Below, piece by piece: positions 1 through 11,632 of a stretch of DNA of 64,000 nt. Source of the DNA: Prostheceraeus crozeri (Eukaryota; Platyhelminthes; Polycladida; Euryleptidae); NCBI GenBank assembly GCA_907163375.1, contig CAJQUW010016142.1, positions 186,001 to 250,000 of the forward strand. The letters run 5' to 3'. The notes under the pieces are model-generated. The model was given only the letters and a program-made list of their open reading frames with translations, was not told the origin of the DNA and made no database searches. The position numbers and the translations under genes were made by a program. Position 1 is the first letter of the stretch; each line of letters begins with the position of its first letter.

Positions 1-1600
1 TAGCCAGTAAGTGAATTATGTTTTGCAAATGAGATATAAAGCAAACATAACTCTCAACAACTAGAGAATATGAATAGAATGCTAATAAATGAGCTATTTT
101 TATCCTTTGAAAAATATGATAGATAAATGTAACAAATATAATGGATGATTGCAAAGAATAGCTTGACATAAACTAAAACAAGGTTTCCTTTGATTTTTTC
201 CATCGGCAATTATACTTTGAGGAAATTCTGTGTTGACTTAAGATTTATCATAATACATTTCCATAATATGGAATGAAAACGATTCCGTTCCAACGGCAAC
301 GTCACAGTGAGGAATTGAAACATTCTGGAAGTGAGTGATTCAAAACGCCAACAGCATTTTTGCCCGCATAAGTTTCCATTTTTACATAATACTTTTCAAC
401 CAACATTTCATGTGCTAAATGCATCAACAAACGTGTTTTATATACGGTGTACAGTCCATAATGTCATTAGCAATATCGTTTTCAAATTATTTGCTCAGAA
501 GTCAATTCATTTAGACAATTTGTTTGACAAAAAACATTCAATGATCAAATTATCCGCTGTTTTCTATTTTTTGAAATTTGAATTTCCCTCGAAAGAAATC
601 GAACTACTTTCTAACATTTCATTTCGAATCTTGTCACTAACATTCAACAAAGTATTTACTTCTTTGAAATTTATGTCGAAATAGTCCACAAATCCTATAA
701 CTAGATGTCCAATAAAACATTACTGCTCACTGAAGATAAACAGACTAGCTTTGAGATGAGCATTTTCATGAAAATCATTTTCCGACTCTTATATTGAGAA
801 ATTTGGACTCTTTACAGCATTTATCCAAGAACAAAAATGGCTACATTGTTTGGTCAAGTCATTTTGATCCGCTCTATTTCATGGCACGAAATATTCTAGA
901 CATCTTCAAACATTTTCAATAACCAGGCTGTAGAAGTTGTACGAACATCTAGCTGAGGATGTTTTTTAGTCGGATTATTTCTAAATGATGACATAGAATG
1001 CAATAGAATAAGGATTATATTTTGGAGAATGAAAATCAAAATCTACCATGATGCAGCTATAAGCCACACTAAGTGTAAGCACAATACACATGCATTACAT
1101 TGTACATTGTTACACATTTGTTATGATATACAATACTAACAGGTATCGCATTGATTTGAGAAGTCGAAATAGAATAAAAACTTATTACTTCAAAGGACTA
1201 GATACAGCATTATTTGCCAAAAGATATCGATGTCAAATTGTTGCACATGCGCGTTCAAAGTACATGATCTGTAGTTCGGAATATTGCCTAATTTTAACAT
1301 ACAAAATAAAGATAACATAAAGAAGCATAGATGTCTCAAGATAAAAAGGGAAAACTTTGTGATTGAAATGATCAACGGTGAAATACATCACTGAATATTT
1401 TTGACATACACGCAATAAAACTATTTGGTCTACGCATGATGGTAGACAGTGGAACACAGGTTTGACATCTTGCTGATCTGACATGCAAATATATTGCCAT
1501 TCGACCTCTTCCGCGAAGCAAAGTTCAAACGAATAATAACGCAGGCCTCATTCTTTGAAATGTGCGTCTACTCTGTGTTTACTCTGAAGTCATTCAGTTA
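1..1600. other. No gene recognised
   Basis: AT-rich DNA. The short open frames here (for example 331-684) have low-complexity, Phe/Lys/Ser-rich translations and match no family I recognise. No splice-bounded coding exon, inverted repeat or tandem repeat stood out. Confidence 0.5.
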
Positions 1601-1603
1601 CTT

Positions 1604-1840
1604 AACCGGCGCTATGTCTTTGTGGTAGAGTGTTCGCCTGCGTCCGGGAGACGTTGGTTCAAACCCTGGTCGGATCAAACGTAAGATTTTTAAAATAGGT
1701 GCACTCTGCATTCTTGCTAAACACTCAGCACAAAAAAGAAAAAGAATGGCAGTGGATAAATGACTCTCGGCCATATGGAAGAAGGGCTCTGTGCCTAATG
1801 TGCTTGCGAGGCTCATTTACTTATTTATTTTATTTTTTCT
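1604..1840 (+). mobile_element. tRNA-derived SINE
   Basis: The head resembles a tRNA gene. An A-box-like stretch (TGTGGTAGAGTG, from 1621) is followed 23 bp later by a good B box, GGTTCAAACCC at 1656-1666. A tRNA-unrelated body follows, ending in an AT-rich tail of CTTATTTATTTTATTTTT type near 1818-1838. The pol III promoter spacing fits a SINE. It is not a functional tRNA because no acceptor stem closes around it. The reverse-strand open frame across it is a shadow. Confidence 0.7.
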
Positions 1841-2100
1841 CGGCAACAGTAGCTCTAAACAAATAGTCTACCTCTTGCTGATATGATTGAAGTGGACCAT
1901 TGTCACTCAAAAATGCAGCAATTTCAAAATGATAAAGCATTTCATCTTTTAAGTTATATTATGGAGGCCTACTATCCTGATTTCTAAATCAACTCGAAAT
2001 CGATCGATTATCATGATCGTTATCTCTCCGAGAATCGAAGATTCTGCAATTATTGAATTCATCTCATCGCAACAGTTATAATTTTCATATTAAATAATAT

Positions 2101-2157
2101 AGTAACTTCATTATTGTCTACCTTTCACTTGATAGGAATCTCACATAGCATTGTATT
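2101..2157 (+). repeat. Dispersed repeat, copy 1 of 2
   Basis: This stretch matches 4779-4835 in the same orientation. The shared core includes TCACTTGATAGGAATCTCAC, and both copies continue into CATAGC..TGTATTA with only a few substitutions. It is probably the edge of an unclassified interspersed repeat. Confidence 0.65.
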
Positions 2158-2730
2158 AGCATTCATGCGGATGGGAACATTTTATTTGATGTAATTTATT
2201 TTTCATTTATCATTTACTTGATGATGGGCAGGCATTTATGAGATATATTTCTGTTTTCAAGACTGATGTCACTAAATTCATATTTGAATTATGCACTTTA
2301 TGCGACTAATTCCATCATTGCAACTTTAGGTCTTTTCGCATTTCAGCTTAAGGCATGCTACTTATAACTTTATTGAGTAGCAACCGAGATTTCTTTCCGA
2401 TTTCCTGACTACATGATGTTAACTTGTAGGAGAACTATCAAAAATACATTTTTAAATCACGCATATTTCAGTTCTTTACAAATCTCAGTGCATGGATAAA
2501 TAATTAATGTAGGCGATACTTCATAATAATCCATAATTAATATTAATTAATAAAATATTTAGTAATTTGCTTAATCTATCGAAAGGTTGTGTAATGTAAA
2601 AATAGTCTTATGTAAGATTTTCAAAACAACTTTTTTCCCTTGTTGAGTATCCAGGACTTGAAGCCTGAAAGGAAGGCATCATATGAAAGATTAAGCCCGA
2701 AAAATCTAACTTCAAAGACGTCATAACCTA

Positions 2731-2813
2731 ATGGGTTAAGTGAAAAAAATGATAGTTGTGAAATATAGGAATGTATTCTAATATTTCACAGCTGTAATGT
2801 TCACTTAACCCAT
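2731..2813. repeat. 83-bp hairpin (mini inverted repeat)
   Basis: The two ends are perfect inverted copies (ATGGGTTAAGTGAA at the left, TTCACTTAACCCAT at the right). A second inner stem follows (GTGAAATAT against ATATTTCAC) around a short AT-rich loop. The size and structure fit a very small MITE-like element. No target duplication is clear. Confidence 0.65.
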
Positions 2814-4778
2814 GTTCGCAGCACTGTAGGTTCTTGCTCACATTTTCTGAGTATGATAAAATAATCAATCCTAAATAAGACTCTACTCGTATCTAGACAT
2901 CAGTTATTATAGCTACATATTCGCTTGCACATACATCATGCACAAGGCTGTATTATCACATGAGAGTAGTCGAGATTGTGTGACTGCTTTTCTAAATTCA
3001 AATTGAACAAGTCACACCTACTATGTCTGCCGTCGGAGTGATTGATTTGCTCAACTGTGTTCTACTTGAAATTTGACCAATTATTTTGCACGTTCTACAC
3101 ATGCTGTATAGCAGTGAAATGACATTCAAAAGAATTCAAATATACATGGATAATATAGGCAATAATTAATATGAGTTGCGTGTTGGTAGAAATGCTGCAT
3201 TGATTTGTCAATCTATGTATGTGCACATACAGAGGGTCCCGACACCAAGCTAGCAGAAACTGCAGCCGTGGTCTGGCTGAGCTTCAGCATAACTGATATA
3301 TTAATCGACAACAGATATTTATACTTACTATGATGTCAAATGTGAGCATTGAGAACATCACTGTGTTGCTTGTCCACAGTCTTTTGCTAAGAATTATTCA
3401 TACAAAAAATGATCAGTGCAACAATCAGTGTGATCAAGTGGACCCTAATGAAATAACATCGTCTAATAACTCTGATTCTTTATGCTGTCATTGAATTTGA
3501 AGTTTTATTCACTCGTACGTAGGCCTACTTTGGCAACTTGCGACATAACTTGGGTGACCCGCTAAATAATTCATTCCGTGGCAGGGTCATGAAATGGATT
3601 TAATTTGAAATTAATTGGTCGTAATTATTTGATTGTTGGTATCAAAAAATTGGGGCAAAACCTATTCAGAATCTTGCAAAGCACAACACTTTTATAATAA
3701 CTCATAAATCTCCATGTTGCTCTACCTAGGTTTCTATGATGTTTCATTCATTTGCTTTACTAAGGAATTTTCACTAAAATTATAATGCAGATATTTCAGT
3801 TTAATTTAATAGAATTAAATAAACTAACAAATTAACTGAAATTAGTTTAAATTTTAAGTCATCAATATTCACTTCCAATTAATAATGTATCAGTTCTACA
3901 GTGGCATTTTATGTTTTTATGTCTACTCACTGCCTAGTTCTCTGCAGTGGCGAATTCTCAGGGTAATTGAGGTAAACAGTGTTTACATTAACAGCAAACA
4001 GTAGCGCTGGCTAAAAAGTAATATCATAGCTGTCGCCACAAATCAACCATTGATTCCATACTTCCATTATATACTTACTTTGAGTAAGACAGAATGTGAT
4101 CTTTCTTCGTTGGAATTAAGTAATTTTGACTGCAATAATCCGATGTTCACCTTTCAATCTTCGATTTGTTTTGGATGAGTCGATGAAATATCTTGATATG
4201 CACTAATCTCAAAAATGTGTGTCACCTTCTAATATAAGCAAATATACACGTATCAAAACCTCCTACCATACTGTAATAAGTGTTTCTAATATGTACCTGC
4301 CGTTTGCCTATTGATTGCAAGTTTAATAGGTTTAGGTGTTGACCTGGGAATAATTGGGAATAATCACCGCTGGTTCTCTGTAAAATGATACTAAGATTTT
4401 GTGCTACATGCAAGGCTGCAGTCATGCATATGTTGCAGTGACATATGAAAGTCGAAAACCCAGTACAAAGAATCTGGCGCATTTAAATGGTGATAATTGT
4501 TTTCTTCAACAATTCATTGATTGCTTGACCGAATTTGATTGCAACTATTTTTGCAACCGTGCTACATGCTGCGGTTTAGAAATTGCACGTCTGCATATTA
4601 TGTCATTATCTGATCCACTCTGCATTCAACATGCATAAGAGCGGCTTGTTGCGGTAGGATCACTTTATGAATGAAATATTCTCTTCCTTCTATTGCGGAA
4701 GACGACGTTCTTTCTGGTCAACCTACACATAAGAGGTTTCTCCGTCAACCTACAACTCTTCGGGAATTCTGACACTAT

Positions 4779-4835
4779 AACTTCATTAGTGTTTACCTTT
4801 CACTTGATAGGAATCTCACATAGCTCTGTATTATG
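4779..4835 (+). repeat. Dispersed repeat, copy 2 of 2
   Basis: Direct copy of 2101-2157. It sits immediately upstream of the GC-rich island at about 4840-5520, so it may mark one end of whatever inserted that island. Confidence 0.65.
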
Positions 4836-5429
4836 TCCTCATTTTGCACACGACTGAAATATCTGATTGACATCGATATCGGAATTAAATGTCTCGCGCA
4901 TCTCGTCAGCCTACATCTTCGCCTCATCCCCGCACCGCTACAGGCACGCCCTAAAGTGCATCTCGCGCCGCCCACGCCATCCGCTGCTGACAGCGGCACC
5001 TGGAATCCAGTAATCTTCCCGTCTCACCTCACCACGATCAGTGATCTCGCTATGATCAGCGGCCAATACCCGGCCGCGAAGGCGTGCGCTTTCCTCGACT
5101 GGCATTGGCCAGCGATCACGTGCAGTGTTACACGCGCTCCAGTCTTTATCCGAACCCCCTTACGCGTCACACCTAGCCTGAGATCGTGTGCGGTCACGCG
5201 ACTGAGTAATGGCGTACATTACCACGACCGTCTGCGTACTGTCCTCACTTACGTCTCAACTGTGGATCCACGTCGTCGCTCCCTTTCGACTACTGTGTTC
5301 GATGATTATCTTCTCTTAACTGGAGTAACAGCGACAATAAACATCCTCCCACGACCCCTCATGTGGCGAGAGGTAGATTTGCGACGGAGAATTGTTGAAT
5401 CGCGGCGAGTGCGTCGAGTGTTAAAGTGA
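4833..5429 (+). other. GC/CpG-rich open frame of unknown origin
   Basis: A 198-codon open frame lies in a block that is clearly richer in G+C and CpG than the surrounding AT-rich DNA. The predicted protein is basic and Arg/Leu/Pro/Thr-rich, with no domain I recognise. Just downstream, from the ATG at about 5457, a short Ser/Gln-rich frame (MRPAQRKISHSSETEAG) runs into a GT. The block could be the 5' UTR and start of a non-LTR retrotransposon, or a CpG-rich first exon and promoter. Coding status is unproven, and the opposite strand is also open at 4793-4999. Confidence 0.3.
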
Positions 5430-5832
5430 TTATTAGTTTCCTTAGTCCACGCGATCATGAGACCGGCTCAGAGAAAAATTAGCCACTCCTCGGAGACAGA
5501 AGCAGGTAGCCAATATTATTGTTACGTTGTTTTTCACTCATGAGTATGACATTCAAAACCAGCATGCAGACAGGAGCGGACTGAGGGCAACACTTAATGT
5601 TTCATTGTATGATGGTATTGTACCTCTCTAGTGATCAGGAGTGTAGCTAGGGGAGGGACTTGCAGCTCCGCCATTGAATTGTGGAATATTGGAAAAGGTG
5701 AAGATTCTCCGTAAATTTCAATCGCCATATAAATTTTGAAATGAATCTCGATCTTATTTGTGATGACAGCTCCAATTCGGAAATTATGGTAGCGTCACTG
5801 CTAGTGTTAATAAAGACTGGATAATAAAGATA

Positions 5833-6090
5833 AGGACCGGTGCCTGGGCGGAACCATCATGGAACCAGAGCTATGGCTTAACCATCATTGGACCGGTGCG
5901 TGGCCCAACTATCATGGAACCGGAGCCTGGCCTAGCCATCAAAGGACCGGAAACTTGCCTAGCCATCAAAGGACCGGGGTTAGGCCTATTCCTTGCGGGA
6001 GCAAGTCTGGCTTAACTACCATGGGAACGGAACTTGGTCTAATAATCATTGGAACGGAGCTAGGTCCAGCCATCATGGGATCGTGGCCTA
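5833..6090 (+). repeat. 27-bp minisatellite, about 9 copies
   Basis: Nine or so imperfect tandem units, each starting GGAACCGGAGC or GGACCGG and ending CCATCAT or CCATCAA. Most units are 27 bp (a few 25-28). Because 27 is a multiple of three the array reads as a 78-codon open frame, which is a by-product and not evidence of a gene. Confidence 0.85.
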
Positions 6091-6094
6091 TCTG

Positions 6095-7685
6095 AATTTG
6101 TAGATTATAAAGTGGACGGGTTAACCCAGACCACCTTGATGTTGTGTATGTTTATGAAAAACTCATTCAATCATGTTGCCCTCAATGTTCTTTAAAGAAG
6201 CAATTTTAAAGTGAATTCCTAGCGCATGGCTCCGAGAAAACTTGTGATACCGGGCCCATCTTGATCACTGATTGTCAAACCAAGCTTCGCCATTCCGTGC
6301 TTGATTCAGCATTTAAGACGTGTGTCCTGTCCGGTTGCAACTTTGATATAGTCAATACCAAATTGCTGAGCAATCAATATCACCGAAAATATGAAAAGTT
6401 TGACTGTTTGAAAACGAATAATTTAAGAATGTCGAAACATGTGCGATCAAAGGAATACGAAATGAGAATGACAACTTCGCATGCATTTTCCGAATCAATA
6501 AACGGTAACTAAAATATTCTCAAATAATGTATCTCTCAAAGATTTTCAATTTCTATATATTCCGAAGACCCTGTCGAGCTCAGGTTCTTATTATAATCGT
6601 GATGTACTCTTCTTAAGTTTCAATAATGAAAAGTAACAAAAAACAATACAAGATCTGTCAATCAAACTTATCGATGCTTCATCTTTGTGGAGCAAAAAGT
6701 CTTGTTCATTATCCACAACGTAGGAAGAGCGCTTCAGTTGAAATGTAATACAGGAAAAGAATATATTCAATTCAATATCAGTGCGCTTAAGACTGAGCAT
6801 AGGTTGGAATTAGTAAATTATTTAATGTTACAAATGAGCAAATATCAGCAAGTTTCGTCACAGAGAAATTCAGCAGAAGACGTGTGAAAATCATTACATT
6901 GTCTGCAATCATTCAACGTTCAATCTTCAGTTACAGCAATCTTCAGTGCATACAACGGGACGGGATTCTTGACATTTCAGTGCTAAAATGATTGCAAAGA
7001 TGTTAATGACTGTGAAGGTCACACTGACAGAATGCAAACATCGCGCACATGAGATCAACAGCGTGAAATTTCGTGTGAATCTCCAGAATGAGTGATTGAG
7101 TATCGCTTTCCGTCGGTTCTCGTACTGAATCCGCATGTTTTTACACAGAACCATTGTCCATTTTGCCAATGTTTTTCGACTTCATATTTCAGTGAACGAT
7201 TAGTTTTAAGTCAGTGATCAATGAGGTCAAATTATAGGTCAATGCAGGATGTCTTAAATTCTTGATTCTCTGCTACACAACGACTAGGACAAATTTAGAA
7301 TGAAATGCAAGAATTAAATGCCGAAAAATTATTCGATCTTGTTTTAGAGCGTGATGAAATCGTTGTTTTGATCATAGTAATATATCGTATAACTCAAGTT
7401 GATTAAAATGAAATAAAACAGCGTAGAATGAGCCATGTGACATGTTAGACAGTTCATTCCCCAACTTACTTCTCCACGCGACTCTGCCGCAAACGCGAGT
7501 CGATTGCCACTTTAATCAGAATCAGATAAACAATTTCTATGCTGTTAAAGGATCATAACAGACATGTACATGGACAGCAATATTACTCCGTGGACGCTTA
7601 TTATCATGACAACAATATATTCCAGTGGTTAACAGTACTTTGCAATTTGTCATTTCTCATTGGAAAAAAACCATTTTGACAAACA
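6095..7685. other. No gene recognised
   Basis: AT-rich DNA. Open frames of 60-83 codons occur on both strands (6261-6512, 6687-6887, 6927-7169), but none shows a domain, splice context or similarity I can name. Confidence 0.5.
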
Positions 7686-8200
7686 GACCTACACTGTAAA
7701 TCGCTGGATGCGAAAATTGCATACAAACATACTCGTATACCAAATTCACATACAACTTGAAACTAAGATTTGATATGAGATTCTCGTATGTTTACAGAGA
7801 TCTGGTATCTTTTTCATACGAAATCTCACTTACATTCGTATTTGATTGGTATGCAGCGATGCGAAACATTCTATCTGTGATTGGCTGTTTTGCGGTGAAA
7901 TACGAGTTCTTGGTATGTTTTATATACCAATGCAAATGTCCCTATGCAAATTCGTCCTCATTCGTATGCCTTTCGTATGTAGAGCTTTAAGTCATCTAGC
8001 AAAAATTATATATATTACATACTACTTTCAAATAACTTCTGTCAGTAATATCAGTCATATACACACTTATGGATAGTGTACTATTTAGAGTATTTGATCT
8101 AGACTCGATTTACTGAGAAATTAATGCCGCATGTCGTTGCTACTTGTCTAATAACATTCACACGGCTCATAATTAGCTCAACTCCATGAACTAAGTTGAT

Positions 8201-9484
8201 AGGGGAGGCTGGGGTGACTTGGCAGTCTTTTCTTCAAATGCCCATCCCGGCCAAAGGACTAAATATTACAGAATTCCTTTAGTGCGGGTTGACGGAGAGG
8301 AGTATTAGGAACATTTTTGCTTCCGATAGTTTTGCCGTAAATTATTGTCTTGTCCTCGAAAAATTCAATTACAAAAAAGTTCTAAAACTGCCAAGTCACC
8401 CCACTATTGGGGTGAGCTGGCAGTATCATAAAACATTAACAAACTTTTGGTATTATACTGATCTAGGCTTGCATTATCATTGCTGCTACAAACACCGCCA
8501 AATTAGTTGCAAAATACAATCTTGGCAATTCATATAAATTGCGAAAATTCATGTTGCAACGAATCAACAAATAAGGGTTGGTTTGACGTACCTAGATGTT
8601 TCTGAGTCATTTTCCAATGCATAGGCTAGGTGTTAAGATGTGAACTTGTATTAAAAGGTGAGTCACTAACACATCACTACCATCAGTTGTCATATGTTGC
8701 AGACTACAAGAGTCAATCAACTACTAAGGACACAAAAAAATGATGCTGCCATGTCACCCCAACCTCAGTAGGCCTACGGTTAAATCCTCAGCTCCGGCTA
8801 GAATCCTTTACACTATCAGGGGTAATGTATTCTGGCCTAATTATAATGTCTTCAACATAGATTTATCTGAAATCTATCACAAGGCGCGGTGGCTCATCGA
8901 ATTACGTATTTTCAAAAGTTACATTTTTGCATTTTAAGTAGGCCAATAGGCCTGATTTTTTGCTCTGAAAAAGTAGAAGTCCGAAGCAATCTTTCTCTAC
9001 AGTATTATCATTTCAGAGCTACTTTAAAAAGTAATAGGGATTTCGATTTGTGAATCATATTATTTGCAATACCAATACTGCCATGTCACCCCAACATGAT
9101 ACTGCCAAGTCACCCCAACCCCAGTAAGGTAAAAAAATCAGCTCAATTACAATGTTAATATGATCTGAATGTTTTTATACTGTAGGAGTTCACGCACCAT
9201 GACCTCAGTAAAATATCTTTAATAATGGTTTATGTCAAATCTATCACAAGACGAGAGTATCCCAAAAGTTGCGTATTTCCGAAAGTTACGATTTTTGCAA
9301 GCAAAATAGTTCTTTGCTCCTAAAAAAGTACAAGTACAAATAATCCGCAGGTATCTTGCTCCAGCATCTATATTTTAGAGCTACTTCAAAATGTATATTT
9401 CGGATTTTTGATTTATGAAGCCTATTAAGTGCAAGACCCCCACTGCCATGTCACCCCAACTGCCAAGTCACCCCAGCTTCCCCT
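8201..9484. mobile_element. TA-flanked inverted-repeat DNA transposon, non-autonomous
   Basis: The termini are near-perfect inverted repeats: GGGGAGGCTGGGGTGACTTG at the left and its complement, with one change in the first 25 bp, at the right. Both are flanked by TA, consistent with Tc1/mariner-, pogo- or PIF-type insertion. The motif CTGCCAAGTCACCCC (or CTGCCATGTCACCCC) recurs inside at about 8388, 8744, 9079, 9102 and 9442, and at 8388-8423 it forms its own palindrome. Two internal blocks, about 8763-9094 and 9117-9459, are diverged tandem copies. No transposase is encoded, so it is a derivative element. Confidence 0.8.
8763..9459 (+). repeat. Two ~340-bp internal tandem copies
   Basis: Blocks 8763-9094 and 9117-9459 share an ordered series of words: ATCTATCACAAG, AAAGTTACATTTTTGCA or similar, TTTGCTC..AAAAAGTA, AGAGCTACTT. 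Each ends in ACTGCCATGTCACCCCAAC. The duplication lies wholly inside the inverted-repeat element, so it arose within that family. Confidence 0.65.
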
Positions 9485-9909
9485 ACACATCATTTCAATA
9501 ATATGATGACTTTCAAGTTATTATGTTGACTTATATATCTCAAACATAGCTATATTTGCTTTCAAGAATTGTAATGTGTTCTTATTACGGATTGATATCA
9601 TGCCTGATTTCAAAATTACATAATGCATAAACGTTGATGGCTGTATACTTATTGATTATTTATGAAATGCCTTAGACTTACCTGTATTAAAATCGAATTC
9701 AGTATCGTAAGCTTGACTTTTAAATGTCATTATCATACTACTTACAAAACAGTAGTAAGTGCCATGCAACCTTAAAGCGATCTTTATTGACAAAAGGCCT
9801 TAAATCATACGAAAAGCATACAAATACATGTAGATGGAAAAATATGCCAAAAATATCTTGGTATGCATCCTTCGTATGTGATTGGTATCGAGCGATTTAC
9901 AGTGTACTT

Positions 9910-11405
9910 TGTGCAAAGCTTGCTTTGAGACAAGAACTTGCAACTGTTGCATGCTGCACTAATTTGATTCCTCTGAAGATCTAGCAACATTGATCTAGAT
10001 CAGTGCCGAAACGAATGGCGAGTTTCCTTCCACTACAGTACTAGCTGAAAAAGCGAAAATTGGATTGTTATGTTCGAAACAATAGAAATGCGACTGCATT
10101 CTCGTCTTGCACTGGTAGGGCCCTTCATGCATATTCACCAAGGCCGGAAGCACACAGAATGGCCCATAAGCCATCGTTCGCAAGGCGTGTCATGATACTT
10201 CATAAGTCATAAGCCATAAATCATAAGTCAGTTTGTCAACATTATTTTGTCATGATAGTTAATACAAGCAGACAGAAGAAGAAAATGCACGTACATGAAA
10301 TTTTTCTCATTTTTGTACGAGTATAAAGGATGACTTATGACACATCCTGTACGTGTACCTTCCGTAATCAAAGGCAGCTTATGGCTGATGGATTAATCTT
10401 ACAGTCGGTTGATTTATAAGTTCAATCAGTTCAATAACATGTGTTTGTTGCACTCGACTTGTGCTCTCATGCACGGTACATGCCCTGAAATATTTGTATT
10501 ATCATGGATAAGATCTTCATTGCACTGTATACAGCAGTAAGACATCGGATTGCAAACTGACCTAGATATCAGATACTAGTGAAGTGGGGAGAAACATCAT
10601 GACTGACTTGCTGCTCCACAATGTGTTGTAGGAGAATTTTCTCTTAAGTTTTAATCTAAGGAATTCATAGGAATTTTGATGCAATCATTCAAACAAGCCA
10701 CAACTTAATAATGAAAAATATAGCAAGCTCAGTCATTAATGCATATCAGAATGTGACTAACTGTGACCTCTCATGATGCATTTGAAAATGTAATTCACAT
10801 TTCCTTTTTGAATTATGAACGTGACATATTGCTCTTTCTTCTTGTTACTTTTCAGTGATGATTTCTTCTTCTTCTGCTGCATCAGCAACCAGCACAATTT
10901 TTGTTTTTAATCAGATACTCTACTAAATATGCCTAAACCAAAGTCAAAATATATTGTATCCGTCAGTAGGCTATCGACAAATGTAGGCAATTGATTCGAA
11001 CGGTATATGCTCCAGATGGTTATGTTCACTTGCTCGGCAGAAAGCAGCATATATGCAACCATAAAACTCCGACATTTCGGGTCCCAACGCAATGCGTTTT
11101 CTGAAAAATGAATATGTTATTGATAGATAGCTGTGAGCCGAGACATTCTAGCCTGTATACAATGTATTCTCTATTTGCTGATCCTCTGAATCAGGGGTAT
11201 TCGGAGCTCGGGACTCAGGGTTTTTTGTGTCGAGGTTCGACGCTCAAAGACTGGTCGCCACTGTCATTCTACTTCAAATTTCTTTCCTTGCGGGGGATTG
11301 GGGATCGTTTATATAAAATAAAATCAAGATTTTCGGTAGCTATTCATATTAGTGAAGTAATCATTATCACATGAATAGTTAAACAACAAGTCGCATCAAC
11401 AATAA
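9910..11405. other. No gene recognised
   Basis: AT-rich. Local simple patterns such as repeated CATAAGTCATAA words near 10200-10230. The open frame 11108-11374 has no recognised domain. Nothing else supportable. Confidence 0.5.
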
Positions 11406-11409
11406 GATG

Positions 11410-11632
11410 GTACGATGGCTCAGTTATTGGTAAAGTTCCCCACTTCGGTACGGAAGTGCAGCAGGTCCATGGTTCGAGTCTGTCCGCCAAGAGAGGCATC
11501 ACCGCTCTCTGTAGAGGTTACCGACCCTAACCGAGTGAAAGTTGCGAGTGTGTGAAGGCTGCCCTACCCCTAACTTGCTAGCATGGCTCTGTGTCTGGGT
11601 TTGACAGGGATAAGTGAAAGAAAAAAAAGTAG
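11410..11632 (+). mobile_element. tRNA-derived SINE
   Basis: A tRNA-like head has an A box (TGGCTCAGTTATTGG, 11416-11430) and a B box (GGTTCGAGTCT, 11471-11481), followed by an unrelated body and an A-rich stretch (GAAAGAAAAAAAAG) at about 11617-11630. The body differs from the SINE at 1604, so these are two families or very diverged copies. The reverse-strand open frames across it are incidental. Confidence 0.7.

Larger units (their letters stand above)
1841..4778. other. No gene recognised; AT-rich, two small repeats
   Basis: About 2.9 kb without a credible coding frame. It contains a dispersed repeat copy (2101-2157) and a hairpin (2731-2813), both annotated separately. The rest shows only AT-rich simple sequence. 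Confidence 0.5.
7689..9908. mobile_element. Putative outer TA-flanked element (interrupted)
   Basis: TACACTGTAAATCGCT at the left edge is inverted at about 9890-9905. Both sides then carry AT-rich sequence dense in CATAC/GTATG words. A phrase resembling GATTGGTATNNAGCGAT occurs near both ends. The inner element at 8201-9484 lies between. The simplest reading is a Tc1/mariner-like MITE of roughly 0.9 kb split by a later insertion. The short arms make this tentative. Confidence 0.4.

Noticed and set aside
1598-1816. Reverse-strand frame reading RPGFEPTSPGRRR
   Set aside because: This is a shadow of the SINE's tRNA-like head, a common false gene prediction.
5645-5665. AGTGTAGCTAGGGG, resembling a hAT end
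   Set aside because: Too short, with no partner end.
8388-8423. Short direct and inverted GTCACCCC words considered as a CRISPR-like array
   Set aside because: Spacing is irregular (20 to 350 bp), the copies coincide with the ends and block edges of an inverted-repeat transposon, and the genome is an animal's.
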